Source: Leptomonas pyrrhocoris
Taxonomy: Eukaryota; Euglenozoa; Kinetoplastea; Trypanosomatida; Trypanosomatidae
NCBI RefSeq assembly: GCF_001293395.1
Contig: NW_015438374.1
Location: forward strand, 19,973-83,972
DNA length: 64,000 nucleotides
Reading direction: 5' to 3'
The notes below the pieces were generated by a model. That model ran no database searches and had not been told where the DNA came from. It worked only from the letters and a program-made list of their open reading frames with translations. The translations under genes and the position numbers were made by a program. Numbering within the stretch: position 1 is the first letter of the stretch; each line of letters starts with the position of its first letter. Of this stretch, positions 47,301 through 56,878 are shown piece after piece.

Positions 47301-50135
47301 CCCGTCAGCAGCACCTCCAGCTACGGCGAGTACATCAAGACGAACGTGCTCGTTGTCCCTGGTGAGCTGGGGTCGCACGGCCACGCCGTGTCATCGTCTT
47401 CGTCGCTGTCTCCGCGTCTGCCCTTAGCCATCGTGGATCCGCATACGTTGGTGCTCACCGCTCCAACAGCGCGTCGCAGCAGCAACAACACCGGCGAGGC
47501 ACGGCACTTCGTGGTGGATGAGGTGCGCGAGGCGCAGTACGACCCCAGAACGAACTCCTACCAGCTCCTGCACAACTTCGAGGACCTGCGGGGTGTCCAC
47601 CGCGCCTTCGCGGAAGAGGAAGTGAATGTGGCTCTTCTGTGCACGCACTGCAGCGCTGCGGTGCGGCCCTTCCAGCAGCTCCCGTTATGGGAAGTCGTAG
47701 AGGCCATCATGGCCAGCGTCGCGAACACGCAGATGCAGCTGCCGTCACCGTCGCAGTTTACCGTCTTCGGCTCCGTCCTGAAGGGCGAGATGATTGTGCG
47801 CGACCTGGCGGAGGTTGGATCGCAGGCGGCCGATCGGCCGGTGGACGGGCAGGAGGCCCTCGTCGGCGCATCGCCGCTCTTCGGGGCTATACTCTACCAA
47901 ACCCGCGGGGTCGACCTCTTCGACGTGGCGGAGGTGCAGCCCGTGCTGCGCTCCATGCTGGCGTACGCCGACGCCGAAGCGGGTGCGGACCCGGATGTGT
48001 ACTTGGTCTTGACAGCGGTGCGGAAAACAACGTGCAAGCTGACGCCCGCCGAGGCACCCGACAACCGACCGGAGTTCACGTGGGACGCGGGCTTCTCCTC
48101 TTGCACAGTCGTCGTCACGCGCAACTCGATGGACCTCTTCACGAAGGCGGTGGCGGAGGTGAACGGTGCGGTGGGGCTCAACGAAGCCGTCTACCCGTTT
48201 GGGCTTCTCAGCGAGGTCATCGGCGGCTCCTGCAAGTCGGTGCATCTCCTCACCGTAGAGACGTCCAACACCGCACCTGCCTTAGCGACGAGCATGCTGG
48301 AGGCGCAGCACATGCTGGGTCGGGTGCAGAACGAAGCCCTGCGCAGCAGTCGCATCAGCGTGTACGTGACGGCCTGTTTGACGGCCTCTCGAGCCATTCA
48401 CGCGGTGCTGGACAACTTGAAGGAGCACGCCGTCGCCGGGGTAGACGAAGCACCGCGCGACATCACCCCGGAAGACGAATCGACGGCGCTGGCCTGTGCG
48501 GAAAAGCTGGAGGCCTTTGCGGAGCAGCACCTGGAGTACCTGCACAACGCCGATGTTCGCGGCTTCGTGATCTACCCCACGCGCACCGTCGAAGACATGC
48601 AGTCGCTCTTCTTCACCTCCGCCCGCTACAGCGCCAATTCGAGCGGGTGTCTGCCGCAGCTGCAAGCGACGTACTCGAGCGCTGTCATCACCAGCTCCAA
48701 CCAACACAAAACGAGTATCTTGTCGAGCCATCCACCACCGCCACCACCGCAGCAGTCACAACAGCCACCGCCGCAGCAGGGGGCGGCGACGGCGGACAGC
48801 GCGACGGCTTCCGCGAAGAACACGACGAACAGAGGAGCCGGGGCGGTCTCCGTGCCACAGTCCGTCTCCGCCGTGGCCCTCGGCCGGGACAGTGGCATCG
48901 TCGCGCATACGCTGCTGCTGCTGCTGCACAGCAATTCTGACAAGAACGAGACCGATAAGAGTAAGAAGCAGCCGCAGCAGCTGCGCCGTACGTGTCATTT
49001 GTCGACGTCGCCGACAAATGAGGTGACGGTGAACTACGGTAGCACCGAGTCCGTGTACGCCTTTGATGGCATCGTGAGCCTGGCACTCGCTGACACAGCC
49101 GCGCGTGTGTCGCCTACCAGCAACTACGCCGCCCTGCGCGGCTCTTCGCAGTTGCAGGACGCAGTGGCCGGGTGTCTGGCGGGCTACAACGCGGCGATGA
49201 TCTTCCAGGAGACGACGCACGCACAAGCGAAGGGCGTGTGCGAGAGCGTCTGTCAGCACGTCTGTCGCAGCGCCGTCGCCAGCTGCCCGCGCGAGGCCTC
49301 CTTCTTCCTGTCCGTCGGGTATCTGGACGAGCACAGCGCGGTGGATCTGCTGAGCACGAGCGCCATCCATGCTGCGGTGCACAACCCCAGCGTGGAAGGT
49401 CGCAGTGCGCCACTCTTGGGCAAGTCACCGCTCATCGGTGTTTTTCTGGCCAACGCGGAGCCAACGCCGGTGCGCACGTCGCGTGAAATGTCCGAGTCTC
49501 TGACGGCGGCCTTCCGCGGCGATGACGCCATCACGGCGGCCGGGGCCCCGCCCCACTTTCTGGTAATTTCGTTGTGGCAAAAGCTCTACGTGAGCGCCGA
49601 GCACGACGTCTCCCTCTCCTCGATGTTGGTCATTCTCACCCGTGGCGGGCCGAAGGTGCTGCAAACGTCGCTGGCCGGCGTCGCGAAGGGCGCCATCGCA
49701 CAGCTGCTGCTCTACGCGCTGCGCGGGCCGTGTTACACGATCTGCGGGTGCGGCATCACCGACGCGGAGCCGCAGGCTGCCACCTCGCAGAACCCGTCCG
49801 ACGCGGACTTCGAACCTGCGATGGACTTCTATCAGAATAACCGGAACGCGTACACCGGGAAGGCGCTGCGCTACAACTCCGTGAACGACGCCCTCAAGAG
49901 CCATCGCAGAGAGCTGGCCCGGGTGCTGGAGAAGGCGGACGCGGACCGGCAGAAGGCGCAGAAGGCCGGCGGCGTGGAGAAGCTGAGTGCGCAGGACAAG
50001 AAAGACCGCGTCGCGACGGAGTCTGCGATACGGCAACTGCAGCGCATGATCGCTGACGAAGTGGAACTACTCAACGAGCGCATGGATGCGCTGCACCACG
50101 CTCCGCCCTTCTACACCACGAGCGTCATACATTGA
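44367..50135 (+). CDS. 1922-aa protein with three tandem kinesin-motor-like domains lacking P-loops
   Basis: The first 400 residues are disordered. Three later blocks each follow the order of a kinesin motor. Block 1 (about 405-740): VLDVNYASGGAVHN, FLSGHSATLIIANTPQ where motors have LxGYNxTxxAYGQTGSGKT, ALDLDGGLYDLL, and FGGGPCCTAVMSFVDCN ... TLEFSQYMRGFVNRP like the GGNSKT ... TLRFA ... N end. Block 2 (about 990-1330): FVVDEVREAQYDP, VNVALLCTHCSAAVRPF, LLSEVIGGSCKSVHLLTVE, ARVQN-like GRVQNEAL. Block 3 (about 1510-1800): VYAFDGIVSLA, VAGCLAGYNAAMIFQETTH, LLLYALRGPCYTICGCGI. None has GxxxxGKT, NxxSSRSH or DLAGSE, so ATP hydrolysis is unlikely. Linkers are Ser/Pro/Gln-rich; the C-terminus (about 1835-1910) is coiled coil. 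A scaffold or microtubule-binding pseudo-motor is inferred. Confidence 0.8.
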   Translation: MAEEAEYDFTSFGPQTDLYRSKGSNASSVASSYFTQPMYFGAAQLSDLPRTSPNDTSANAKKTGNSKPSNEPPLARNGVSTTAPSAVPTATATTAKAAPASSFAHSRSASAVSTNDVDVDDSIAQLGRNFLANKTHSYYSVPSPVLSAQSLRRPLATSGPGESAKPASSIASGANLFMMPAIHSPTRDAPLNRDFPPAEQQPHLDRAAAAAEPSPPLPGLPSRYSVSHQHYGSAPAKVLHLHLAQPDDGTSVEHATPPTRDATHDAPTLPARSTAAANQLSGPRKPTDAAAATRPSRPRMNESSGSGGTAAHRREDTAIKAPARTTTTAGGSGDSMTKARFHDLASVTSPSGALLKGEDVTPAPPVMRRATIRWDDESDGESSPSALAGVSKAAEDPHEGEEEHHVQIVIVKANTEGELAAVRPPPLDARSTYANTPVLPPLVPPPFPHSLESSRSAWLASLSNNSHADPRDNFMADEVLDVNYASGGAVHNSLIADALRIHFLSGHSATLIIANTPQCTALAEDAVSTMVQTVYQQSELMGSDFRNELSICAHALDLDGGLYDLLPTTADPQEKSEVRLGTNPVMGTRIVNTAPVNMWSMDEATFLSRALIQNARHLRADPYTDPNALLHVTVLLRQTRAPRQPEDDLEAHAEMSAFGMHVYLSSLHLLWVGHNFAVAHHLLHDKPAALWPLYRQAFGGGPCCTAVMSFVDCNDDLTYSKSTLEFSQYMRGFVNRPPRSGSVQKFLSSTAQVASEELDRNILSLERMRRDAMALLQEPAAEPCLYAVALCNGLNQQPHVGAYRVVLIPSNAPTPKKQDGGSSSSSSENNIGNGNSGVAHRRRSTVSPQEWVQSTSSSGFNGTEVQIQMPSFLKRRERSVDKGTPLSLAPLPEVSQTQLPAVQPAAHAARTSSPPPSSVRPPDSSTLNTHSRDTRVRSDRLRDQTLSLDPASSTDLQTPQHQQHQSPSISRTSHHNEEPVSSTSSYGEYIKTNVLVVPGELGSHGHAVSSSSSLSPRLPLAIVDPHTLVLTAPTARRSSNNTGEARHFVVDEVREAQYDPRTNSYQLLHNFEDLRGVHRAFAEEEVNVALLCTHCSAAVRPFQQLPLWEVVEAIMASVANTQMQLPSPSQFTVFGSVLKGEMIVRDLAEVGSQAADRPVDGQEALVGASPLFGAILYQTRGVDLFDVAEVQPVLRSMLAYADAEAGADPDVYLVLTAVRKTTCKLTPAEAPDNRPEFTWDAGFSSCTVVVTRNSMDLFTKAVAEVNGAVGLNEAVYPFGLLSEVIGGSCKSVHLLTVETSNTAPALATSMLEAQHMLGRVQNEALRSSRISVYVTACLTASRAIHAVLDNLKEHAVAGVDEAPRDITPEDESTALACAEKLEAFAEQHLEYLHNADVRGFVIYPTRTVEDMQSLFFTSARYSANSSGCLPQLQATYSSAVITSSNQHKTSILSSHPPPPPPQQSQQPPPQQGAATADSATASAKNTTNRGAGAVSVPQSVSAVALGRDSGIVAHTLLLLLHSNSDKNETDKSKKQPQQLRRTCHLSTSPTNEVTVNYGSTESVYAFDGIVSLALADTAARVSPTSNYAALRGSSQLQDAVAGCLAGYNAAMIFQETTHAQAKGVCESVCQHVCRSAVASCPREASFFLSVGYLDEHSAVDLLSTSAIHAAVHNPSVEGRSAPLLGKSPLIGVFLANAEPTPVRTSREMSESLTAAFRGDDAITAAGAPPHFLVISLWQKLYVSAEHDVSLSSMLVILTRGGPKVLQTSLAGVAKGAIAQLLLYALRGPCYTICGCGITDAEPQAATSQNPSDADFEPAMDFYQNNRNAYTGKALRYNSVNDALKSHRRELARVLEKADADRQKAQKAGGVEKLSAQDKKDRVATESAIRQLQRMIADEVELLNERMDALHHAPPFYTTSVIH

Positions 50136-53058
50136 TGGGCTCCGCCTTTTCTGTTTTTTACAGGTGTTGCCGCTTGTTTTTCTTCGTTTGTTTGGGAAGT
50201 CGGAGGAGATAATTTGGCGTGTGTGTGTGTGTGTGTGTGTGTGTTTTGGCGTTGTTGCTGCTGTTGATTGTTTCTCCTTTACTTCCCAGTTGGGTTCCTT
50301 TGCATTTTCTTACAGCTCTTGGTGACTTCTTTTGCTTTCGTGGGTGTAGTACCACCGCCCCCTCCTCTTCTTCTTTTTTGCTAGTAGTTTTCACGAAGCA
50401 ACTCGCAGATGTGTTTGGTGGTCGTTCTGGACTTCTTGCATTTTGCTGCGTGTGATGCGAACAGTTGATAGACGCAGTGTCCTTTAGATTATTATTTTTT
50501 TTGAGAACTGGAGCTTATGTATCCGCCGGATACGTGCCACACCGGTGCGATATGCTTCACTCCTGTGTGTGCGGGTTTATCGATTTTCGCGGTGTTATCG
50601 TCATCGCCGTCCCCTTCGCCTTCTTGCCATTGCGGCCATTTGCTCCGTTAATTTCATACTGTATTTAACGCGTTTTCTTTTTGTCTCCTTTCCTTTCCTC
50701 GCTGCAATGCAGTGTGTTTGCTTTCCGCAGCACCGTCTTCGTCGTAAGGTTTTTTTTTTCTCCTGCTGTTGCGTTGTTGCACTGTAACGTGCGCATCCCA
50801 AAGCAGCATTGTCGTATCCGTTGCTGTCTGCTAGACTGCTCCTCTGGTGTTTGGCGCTTTGTGTCTCTCGTCTCCGCCGGACATCGTTTTAAGGCGCCCA
50901 ATGTCAATGGTCATCCTTCTTCTGTTTTTCTCATTTCCCATTCACCTCTTCGCCGCACACCGGCGTGTCATCTTCTACGGACTTCTTCTTTTATTGTTTT
51001 ATTTTTCAAGTTGCACTGACCAGCGTCTGAATGCAAGAGAGGGAGGAAGGGAGAAACGATGGCGTCCTATAATTGTGTGTGTGGTGGGGGGGGGGGGGTT
51101 GTTGGTGTGGGCCCAACCCACCCCCGCCTTTCCTTTTTGGTTGTACTTCGCCTAGATGTTTTTGCTGTTCACTAAAATCCTCGCCTCCAACCTCACTGTA
51201 CCATCTTTCCATTTGTCGTCGTTTTGCCGATATCACCCACTTCGCCGCAGCGACGTCGTGGTGTGTAGCCCCTGTGTCGCGTTACGCACCTTCTCTTCTG
51301 CTCCACCGCATCTACCGTGCGCTTCTCACTGCTACTTCGGCGTTTGTCATCCTCATTGGAGTTTCTTTGCTTTTTCTCCTTCACGCCGTGCTTGAAATTG
51401 TGGTAGATGAGCGCTCTCTGTTAATGGAGGCAGCGAATGGTGTGGCCTAGCCTGAGGAAGGATAAAAGAAACCAAGAGATCCCCGGTCTTGCGGGTCACG
51501 CGCGTCTTCACGTTCGCTTCTGTCCGTAAAAAACTGGGGCTTCTCTCCTCTTTTGAAGGTTGCCGGCTACACCTAGAAAAGACGGAGGAGAAGGGAGCAC
51601 GGAAGTGGTGCGAAGACCGCACCAGTTCAGTGGGGCCCATGATCACTCCAGTAAGTACACTTCCGCAGTACAGTGAATGATATATTGTTAATCCTTTCCG
51701 ATGTAACTGTCTCTATTTCGATTCCGATTTCTTTCTTCTGCGAATCTGATGGCTGATTCTTCCTCCACACATACACCTTCAATAAACTACTGCAGCACAA
51801 TAATAAAAATATATATAAGAAGAAGCGACAAGCGATCACCGCAGCGTTTCAATGGGTTTTCTTTCTTCCTCTCCCTCTCTCGTCTAGTGCGTCATACCCA
51901 TCGCTTTGCGTCATTCACGGCGGACAAGAAGATCAGTCTTGTTCATCATTGACCTGGCGCCTTTTAAAAACAATAAGAAAGCAAGCCTTCAACTCGAAAG
52001 CGGCTTCTGCGCTGTAAACTGCCATTAAGACTACTTTTTTCTTTTCCGAATACAGCAGCCACTGGAATTTGGTGCATCGCTCACAAATATATATATATAT
52101 ATCCGCATCTTTAAACGCGAGCCACGACATCGATCAAGCTCCATAGGAAGCGGTCAAAAGAAGAAAAAACATTGGTGAAGCGTAAAAGTAATTCCTTCGT
52201 GTTTCTTTTCTTTTCGTTCTTTATTCAATCTTCTTCCCGCTATTGATTTCCGAGAAGCACTTTCTTCTACGTGCTTTTCTTTTCCAATTATCTTCTTTTT
52301 TTTGAGTTTACCGAAATCTGTTGAAACGGGCACGAACACGCCACTATACGTTTCTCGTGCTTGCGCGTGAGTGTGTGTCTGTGTGGGTACCTATGCTGAT
52401 TTTTCTTGTAACGTTCTCTCCATCTCCCATCTTATATGTAGCTAAGTCGAGTGGATTTGCCTTGTCTATCTGTTTTCGCTTTCTTTCTGGCTTTCTATTT
52501 CGGTGCTGTTCTCCTCTGCGTCGAGGTCGTTCCCGTGTTTCCTCTGTTCCAGTGTTATCCGTTGGATTCGGCATTGCTTCTTTTTTTGCTTTCCGGAGTT
52601 CTCTGAAGACGGTATTATCTCTCTCCTTTTCTTTTTGGTCTTTGGCGTGTGTGCAAATAATCTTGTTTTCTGGCTGCTTTGCGGTTGGTGCTGTTGATTT
52701 CGATTCTATTTTCCCTTTCTCCGTTTCAGCCCGTCTCGGCAACGGCTGCTGTGGCGGTCCCTGACCCGTCGCACCCGCTGTTTCGTAGAAGCGAAAGCAG
52801 AGTTGCCGGTGCAGGTATCTGTTGGTATTTCTATTTTGTTGCTGTTGTTGTTGTTGTGGTGGTGGTGGTGGTGCTGCTTGTTTCCCTGTGGAGCATCTCC
52901 GCCTCTCTCGCACGTTCCAACGTCTCGATACTTCGTCCATCACATTCTTTCGCTTTACGTCGCTCCTGGTACGTCTTTAGATTCAACGGAGTGCTTGGTC
53001 TTGCCCGCCCACCTCGCCGTTCATCTCAACGTGCACGGACAACGCGCCTGCCCCTCCC
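50136..53058. other. Long T-rich spacer, 2.9 kb
   Basis: A (GT)n tract lies at 50219-50243, a G-run at 51081-51099, an ATATATATAT patch at 52087-52101 and (GGT)n at 52857-52871. A possible small hydrophobic coding remnant lies at 51156-51450 (see findings). Pyrimidine-rich sequence extends over 52190-52740. No gene that I can support. Confidence 0.5.
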
Positions 53059-55863
53059 ATGCAGCAGCAGCATCAGCAGCCAGTGCCGCTCTTCGCCACG
53101 CCAAGGCGGCCCGTCGTTGAAGCCGCGGCGTCCGTCGTGCACAGCGCGGACCACGTGCTCACGGGCCATCGACGCGGCGGCAGTCAAAACAGTACGTGCC
53201 GTCATTGTAGCACGGCGGCGGGTAGTGCGGTCTTTCTCTGCGCCGCCGCAACACCTAACTCCACCGCCGATGACGCCGATGGCCTTTTCACGGCGAATGC
53301 GTTGCTGACACCTCCGTCGCAGATGCTTCGACCCTCCACACCGTCTGGCAATCACAGCGGCGCGAGCGCGCGGCGTGGACAGTGGAAGTACTTGAGCCTG
53401 CCGCCATCTCTTGAGTTGACGGTCGCGTCTCCACAGCTGTCCGCTCACGTGCCGCAGGGGAAGGCAGCACCGCTGTTGCCTCTGTGTGACTTTCCGCGAC
53501 GCCTTCGAATGGCGGTGCAGCACGAACGAAGCTGCCCGTCGTCCGACACAGCGGTCGGTGCGGTGGAGCCGTGGGCGACGCCCGCTACAGCGGCGGTGGT
53601 GGCGACCGGTGAGGCAGGAGAAGCTTCCTCCTCTGACTCGTCCTTTGAAGTGAATCGGAAGAGCGAAGCGGGGTCACGCACGACCCCGATAACGACTCCC
53701 CGTCTCGCAGCGGAGAGCGGAGGGGATGTGCCTCCGCTCGCCACTTCATCCTACCGCCGCCGGCATCCGTCTCCTGCCGTCACCGGACCCGTCAGCATCG
53801 CGTCGAGCGTGGTCGATGACATCGACATCGCTGCTCTCGCGCAGCCCGACGAACACCGCTGCACGGCGGGAATTACGAACGCACCGCCTGCCATCGTGTC
53901 CCTCGAGCTGCTTAAGCGAAAGTTGAACGGTGCGGAGTACATCAACAACTACCGCATTCTCAAGTCCCTCGGCCGCGGCTCCTGCGGCAAGGTGAAGCTG
54001 GCCTACGACGAGGTCGAGTCTCGGCTGGTGGCGATCAAGTACGTGCGCCGCGTGGACACCCGCAAGCGGCTCGGTGGACTGACGGTGGCGCAGAAGCAGT
54101 ACAACGCCTTCATGCGTGAGGTCGAGGTGATGAAGACGCTGCGGCACCGCAACATCGTGTCGCTGTACGAGGTGATCGACGACCCCAGCGCGGACAAGCT
54201 GTACCTGGTGATGCAGTACGTTGACAAGGGTGTCGTGGCGAAGGTGGCGGTGCGCGCGAACAGCGACTACGTGTGCGACCCGATCCCGCCCGCGCAGCTC
54301 GTCCGCTACGCGCGGGAGATGCTGACGGGCCTGCAGTACCTCCACCGCCACGACGTGGTGCATCGCGACCTGAAGCCGGACAACATCCTCGTGAGCCGCG
54401 ACGGCCACGCCTACCTCGCCGACTTCGGCGTGGCGGAGACCTTCGGTGTGTCCTACCGCCAGCGCACGGAGAGCCTGATGGCGGCGAGCATGGCGGCGAG
54501 CTTGGCGATGAGCGTGACGGGGAACCGCGTCGGCGGTCCGCAGGTGCTGGGCACGAAGGGCACGCCGCTATTCATCGCGCCGGAGCTGTGGGACGGCACG
54601 AAGTCGTACGGCAAGCCGGTGGACATGTGGGCCACGGGCGTGACGCTCTTCACGCTGCTGGTGGGCAAGCTGCCCTTCCGCAGCCCGGAGGACATCATCG
54701 ACGCGGCGTTCATGCCGACGGTGCCGGATGAGTTCGGCGAGAAGTGGCGCGTGCTGCTTAACGGCCTGCTGCACCGCGCTCCGCAAGCGCGATGGACCGT
54801 CGAGGAGGCGCTGAGGTACGTGACGGTGAACCTGGCGCGGAAGGAGAGTCGCCGCGAGAAGTCGCACGTTGCCCTGTCAGAAACACCGTGTGGGAGTGGT
54901 GCCTCGGCGACCTCCAGCACCGGCGCACCGGCCACAGCTGTGCCGCTCCTCAGCTGCAGAAGGAGGAGCAGCAGCAACAACAACGGCGACAGCGACTCGG
55001 ACTGCTCGACCGACACGGAGATGCACGCCGGCTGCGTAGAGTTTCTGCCGTTGCCGGACGAGGTAGAGGAGGCGCTCACGCCGAAGCTGACGTGTGTGCC
55101 ACCGCTGACGGCAGCTTCCTTCCACCTCATGCCCACGGTGAAGGCCATCCCTTCGTCCAAGGCGGCGGGCGCAGCAGCAGACGGGGACGAAGGCGAAGGC
55201 AAAGACGACGGCGCCTCCAAGTCGGTATTAACGAGCGCTTTCACCTCCCCCTTTGACACCTCCCCCGCCATGGCGCGTGCGTTGAGCAGCTACTTCATGA
55301 TGGGCCAGAGCACCAACGCGTGCAGTGCGCAGTTGGTCTCGCCGCTGAACTCGATGCAGTCCGACGCGATGGTGCCCCTGCCCTCGAACCTCGCCCCCCA
55401 ACGGCTGACCCCGGCGCAGATGGGCGAGACGCCGGGCTTCCGTGGGCGTCGTCTGCACCACCACCGCGGCAGCTCCTCGTCCAGCACAAGCCGCTGCACC
55501 ACGCACAGCAAGTCACGCGAGCTGCCTCACCATCAACGTCACATCTCAGCGGCCGCAGCAGCACTCAGCGCGCAGCACAAGGAACACCGTCGGCTTGCCG
55601 TTAGTGCGCATCAGCAGCAGATCAACAGCAGCGCGGGGTCTGGCGGGTTGTCGGTCGCCACCTCCATACCGTTGGAGGTCGGATCACGGAGCAGCGGGAC
55701 CGTCACACAGACCAGCAGCACAAGCATGGTGGGCAATGCGGCGTCTGTGCATGGGTGGAAGTCGCAAGAGCAAGCGACCCCGCTGGCGTCGCACGACGCA
55801 ACGCGCATTCAGCCCTCTGCCAATGATGACGTCTCCGCGCATGCAATGAATCGCGTTTGCTGA
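53059..55863 (+). CDS. CaMKK-like serine/threonine kinase with long low-complexity ends, 934 aa
   Basis: The kinase domain lies at about 294-600: YRILKSLGRGSCGKVKL, VAIKYV, an insert rich in Lys/Arg/Gln before helix C (RKRLGGLTVAQKQYNAFMRE), LRHRNIVSLYEVIDDPSADK, HRDLKPDN (about 435), DFGVAE (about 455) and GTPLFIAPELWDG (about 501). EVIDDPxxDKLYLV and the pre-helix-C insert are marks of CaM-kinase-kinase/ELM/Snf1-activating kinases, upstream activators of AMPK. A 35-residue Ala/Met-rich insert (LMAASMAASLAMSV) splits the activation segment. The 290-residue N-terminus and 330-residue C-terminus are disordered; I see no clear calmodulin-binding helix. All catalytic residues are present. AMPK-pathway function is inferred from the family. 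Confidence 0.87.
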   Translation: MQQQHQQPVPLFATPRRPVVEAAASVVHSADHVLTGHRRGGSQNSTCRHCSTAAGSAVFLCAAATPNSTADDADGLFTANALLTPPSQMLRPSTPSGNHSGASARRGQWKYLSLPPSLELTVASPQLSAHVPQGKAAPLLPLCDFPRRLRMAVQHERSCPSSDTAVGAVEPWATPATAAVVATGEAGEASSSDSSFEVNRKSEAGSRTTPITTPRLAAESGGDVPPLATSSYRRRHPSPAVTGPVSIASSVVDDIDIAALAQPDEHRCTAGITNAPPAIVSLELLKRKLNGAEYINNYRILKSLGRGSCGKVKLAYDEVESRLVAIKYVRRVDTRKRLGGLTVAQKQYNAFMREVEVMKTLRHRNIVSLYEVIDDPSADKLYLVMQYVDKGVVAKVAVRANSDYVCDPIPPAQLVRYAREMLTGLQYLHRHDVVHRDLKPDNILVSRDGHAYLADFGVAETFGVSYRQRTESLMAASMAASLAMSVTGNRVGGPQVLGTKGTPLFIAPELWDGTKSYGKPVDMWATGVTLFTLLVGKLPFRSPEDIIDAAFMPTVPDEFGEKWRVLLNGLLHRAPQARWTVEEALRYVTVNLARKESRREKSHVALSETPCGSGASATSSTGAPATAVPLLSCRRRSSSNNNGDSDSDCSTDTEMHAGCVEFLPLPDEVEEALTPKLTCVPPLTAASFHLMPTVKAIPSSKAAGAAADGDEGEGKDDGASKSVLTSAFTSPFDTSPAMARALSSYFMMGQSTNACSAQLVSPLNSMQSDAMVPLPSNLAPQRLTPAQMGETPGFRGRRLHHHRGSSSSSTSRCTTHSKSRELPHHQRHISAAAAALSAQHKEHRRLAVSAHQQQINSSAGSGGLSVATSIPLEVGSRSSGTVTQTSSTSMVGNAASVHGWKSQEQATPLASHDATRIQPSANDDVSAHAMNRVC

Positions 55864-56106
55864 TACTGTGTTTTTTTTTTTCGAGGTGCTTATTTTCCCT
55901 GGTTTTTCCCGATCTCAATAACAGTAATACTAGCTATTTCTTTCTATAACAGCTGAGAGAGAGAGACTACGGTGTGTGTTTCTCCCTCGACGAAGTCGTA
56001 TGACCCGTCCTGTGCACATCTGTAAAGAGAGCGGGGGACGTCGATTATAGTTGTCGACGACATCAAAAATGAAAGTTCTGGTGAACACCTTCAACCAAGT
56101 GTAAAT

Positions 56107-56128
56107 CAATAATAATAATAATAATAAT
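56107..56128. repeat. (AAT)n microsatellite
   Basis: About seven AAT units after the CaMKK-like gene. No function implied. Confidence 0.8.
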
Positions 56129-56284
56129 AGTGGGTTTTTTTTTGTCACGTGCAACCTTGCCGTGTGGAGCGGTGTGTCGGTGTGACGGTGGTTGCGATCC
56201 TCAGTAGTCTCCGCTTCCTCCGTATTCCTCCGGATCCTCCCGCCACTGCCACCTCAGTTGCTGACACATTTCCGTATTTGCTTT

Positions 56285-56285
<1 letters not shown>

Positions 56286-56325
<40 letters not shown>

Positions 56326-56332
56326 TAGTCTT
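56286..56332. repeat. (TA)n tract, left flank of the gap
   Basis: About seventeen TA units followed by GTATAGTCTT, which directly abuts the run of N. Confidence 0.85.
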
Positions 56333-56831
56333 NNNNNNNNNNNNNNNNNNNNNNNNNNNNNNNNNNNNNNNNNNNNNNNNNNNNNNNNNNNNNNNNNNNN
56401 NNNNNNNNNNNNNNNNNNNNNNNNNNNNNNNNNNNNNNNNNNNNNNNNNNNNNNNNNNNNNNNNNNNNNNNNNNNNNNNNNNNNNNNNNNNNNNNNNNNN
56501 NNNNNNNNNNNNNNNNNNNNNNNNNNNNNNNNNNNNNNNNNNNNNNNNNNNNNNNNNNNNNNNNNNNNNNNNNNNNNNNNNNNNNNNNNNNNNNNNNNNN
56601 NNNNNNNNNNNNNNNNNNNNNNNNNNNNNNNNNNNNNNNNNNNNNNNNNNNNNNNNNNNNNNNNNNNNNNNNNNNNNNNNNNNNNNNNNNNNNNNNNNNN
56701 NNNNNNNNNNNNNNNNNNNNNNNNNNNNNNNNNNNNNNNNNNNNNNNNNNNNNNNNNNNNNNNNNNNNNNNNNNNNNNNNNNNNNNNNNNNNNNNNNNNN
56801 NNNNNNNNNNNNNNNNNNNNNNNNNNNNNNN
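56333..56831. other. Assembly gap, 499 N
   Basis: The unsequenced run is flanked on both sides by TA tracts. The left flank ends GTCTT and the right flank begins GTCTTT, so the two contig ends may overlap and the length shown is probably nominal. Confidence 0.95.
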
Positions 56832-56836
56832 GTCTT

Positions 56837-56875
<39 letters not shown>
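56832..56875. repeat. (AT)n tract, right flank of the gap
   Basis: GTCTTTACT followed by about seventeen AT units. Confidence 0.85.

Positions 56876-56878
<3 letters not shown>

Noticed and set aside
47639-48940. 433-codon + strand frame inside the 1922-aa gene
   Set aside because: It is an Arg/Gly/Ala-rich shadow frame of the real gene with no motif and no splice site of its own.
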